From NCBI GenBank assembly GCA_036821485.1, contig DAISJM010000059.1, positions 1 through 16,512 on the forward strand: 16,512 bases of DNA, read 5' to 3'. This document shows, piece by piece, positions 15,538 through 16,512 of the stretch; positions within the stretch are counted from its first letter, which is position 1; each line of letters begins with the position of its first letter. Below the pieces are notes generated by a model, which was not told the DNA's origin, ran no database searches, and worked only from the letters and a program-made list of their open reading frames with translations. Source of the DNA: DAISJM01 sp036821485 (GTDB lineage: Bacteria > Verrucomicrobiota > Kiritimatiellia > CAIQIC01 > JAGNIJ01). The position numbers and the translations under genes are program-made.

Positions 15538-16512
15538 TTAAGGCTTAATCATCCAGTCGATGTAGTACGACCGCGCTGCTTCATTCAACGGATGCGTGTA
15601 ATTGAACGTCCACGGCCCCGTGCTCCAGTTGGTCGTGTAGATATTCCTCGTATACCCGGCCGGCTGCGTCCACCCCTGCATCAGGTTGGTCGAAGTCATC
15701 AGTTTGGCCTGAACATTCGACCGGATGCCGGTGACGGCCGGCTTATCGAAGTCAAATGTCACGACATCAACCGTTGCCCCGAGGCTGACGCCCCAGACGA
15801 ACAAGCTGCTGGTGGGCGGCACAATGGCAGAGTTGAGCGGGTTGCTGCCCAGCACATTCTCCAGATTGTTATCATATCCATCGCCATCAATATCCGCCTC
15901 GGCTCCATCCGGTATGCCATCGCCATCGGTATCTGCCAGATGCGGATTCGTATCGCCACCCAGCGGCCACGGGGTGTACTCGCCACTGCCGTCCATGAAG
16001 ACTTCCTGGTAGTCGGTCAGGCCGTCACCATCCGTGTCCTGGGCGGTAGGATCCGTATCCATCGGTTCAATCTCATACTCGCGAAGATCCGTAAGCCCAT
16101 CGCCATCGAAATCGGTGCCGTAGCTGGCCGTTGCCAAGTTGCCGAAGTACTGGTACTCCCACGCATCGGGCATTCCGTCGTCATCGGCATCATGATCGCG
16201 GATCACCAACTGCTGACCCACGGCATTCCCCGGCACATGCAGGACCTTGACCGTATAGTCGATCTCGTAGGTGGCATCCTTGAGGAAGCCCCACGACTCA
16301 AAGCTATCCAGTGCGCGATCACCATTCTGATCGATGAAAGCACGGACCGAGTAGCTCCCGGCAGGCAGCCCCATCAGCTTGAAGACGCCCTTGTTGGTCA
16401 GGGTAACCTGCGCCTCCGGGACACCGCTGAACCCGCTGGATCTGAACGCCTGAACAACAATTTGACCGTTGGTCACCTTGCCGAGATAAGACACCGTGCC
16501 GGCAATCGTGTA
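15538..16512 (-). CDS. C-terminal part of a secreted calcium-repeat protein (N-terminus off window)
   Basis: 324 residues are visible, ending at TAA (15538-15540); the frame is open through the right edge. A GTG at 16494 lies inside the beta-strand YTIAGTVSYLGK and is not a credible start, so the gene continues beyond the window. The first ~90 residues resemble a carboxypeptidase-regulatory-like or SGTVSY-type beta module (GQIVVQAF, LMGLPAGSYSVRAFID, NGDRALDSFESWG). Residues ~110-220 hold about five DxDxDGxxD calcium repeats (DADDDGMPDAWEYQY, DFDGDGLTDLRE, DTDGDGLTDYQE, DTDGDGIPDGAE, DIDGDGYDNNLE). The end is a beta-rich domain with MTSTNLMQGW, similar in pattern to the YWSPELNEHW module of the left-edge protein. 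Probably extracellular; function unknown. Confidence 0.85.
   Translation of the reverse strand, partial: YTIAGTVSYLGKVTNGQIVVQAFRSSGFSGVPEAQVTLTNKGVFKLMGLPAGSYSVRAFIDQNGDRALDSFESWGFLKDATYEIDYTVKVLHVPGNAVGQQLVIRDHDADDDGMPDAWEYQYFGNLATASYGTDFDGDGLTDLREYEIEPMDTDPTAQDTDGDGLTDYQEVFMDGSGEYTPWPLGGDTNPHLADTDGDGIPDGAEADIDGDGYDNNLENVLGSNPLNSAIVPPTSSLFVWGVSLGATVDVVTFDFDKPAVTGIRSNVQAKLMTSTNLMQGWTQPAGYTRNIYTTNWSTGPWTFNYTHPLNEAARSYYIDWMIKP

Overview
The window looks like a chromosomal segment of a GC-rich member of the PVC superphylum, most likely Kiritimatiellota, Lentisphaerota or Verrucomicrobiota. This is inferred from gene style only: very large secreted proteins built from a parallel beta-helix, calcium-binding DxDxDGxxD (thrombospondin type 3) repeats and a lamin-tail domain, two lipoproteins of no clear family, and a plant/cyanobacteria-like GlgC, all next to ordinary bacterial housekeeping genes. 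No ribosomal RNA is present, so the phylum cannot be fixed from the window.

Layout. Positions 1-3907 (minus) hold most of a giant exported mosaic protein whose C-terminus lies off the left edge. Divergent from it, 4052-6250 (plus) encodes a fusion of a six-hairpin-glycosidase-like domain, one membrane helix and a TPR tail. A 242-base gap (6251-6492) carries a 71-base interrupted palindrome and a clear sigma70-type promoter. That promoter opens a plus-strand run of five closely spaced genes: a small lipoprotein with a degenerate heavy-metal-associated fold, leucyl aminopeptidase (pepA), SAICAR synthase (purC), a XerD-type recombinase and RNase III (rnc). A rhomboid protease gene (minus, 10973-11788) converges on rnc. 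tRNA-Lys(UUU) with its own promoter follows at 11879-11954. Next come glgC (minus) and, divergent from it, an MTA phosphorylase gene (plus). A minus-strand lipoprotein gene (14574-15455) has a good promoter and an intrinsic terminator. The right edge (15538-16512, minus) is the C-terminal part of a second secreted protein with calcium-binding repeats.

How the genes relate. pepA, purC, xerD and rnc are housekeeping functions (peptide turnover, purine synthesis, chromosome dimer resolution, RNA processing) that share a transcript by proximity rather than pathway. purC (purine synthesis) and mtnP (adenine salvage) are both purine genes but are not adjacent. The two edge proteins share architecture: DxDxDGxxD repeats and an S-x-x-L-x-x-x-W motif in a beta-rich domain.

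No defence island, CRISPR array, prophage or insertion sequence is visible. The most unusual signals are a 13-bp hairpin whose loop contains exactly the Shine-Dalgarno and GTG start of the giant surface gene, the glycosidase-like/TM/TPR fusion, and the 71-base palindrome. No stretch longer than 300 bases lacks a gene.
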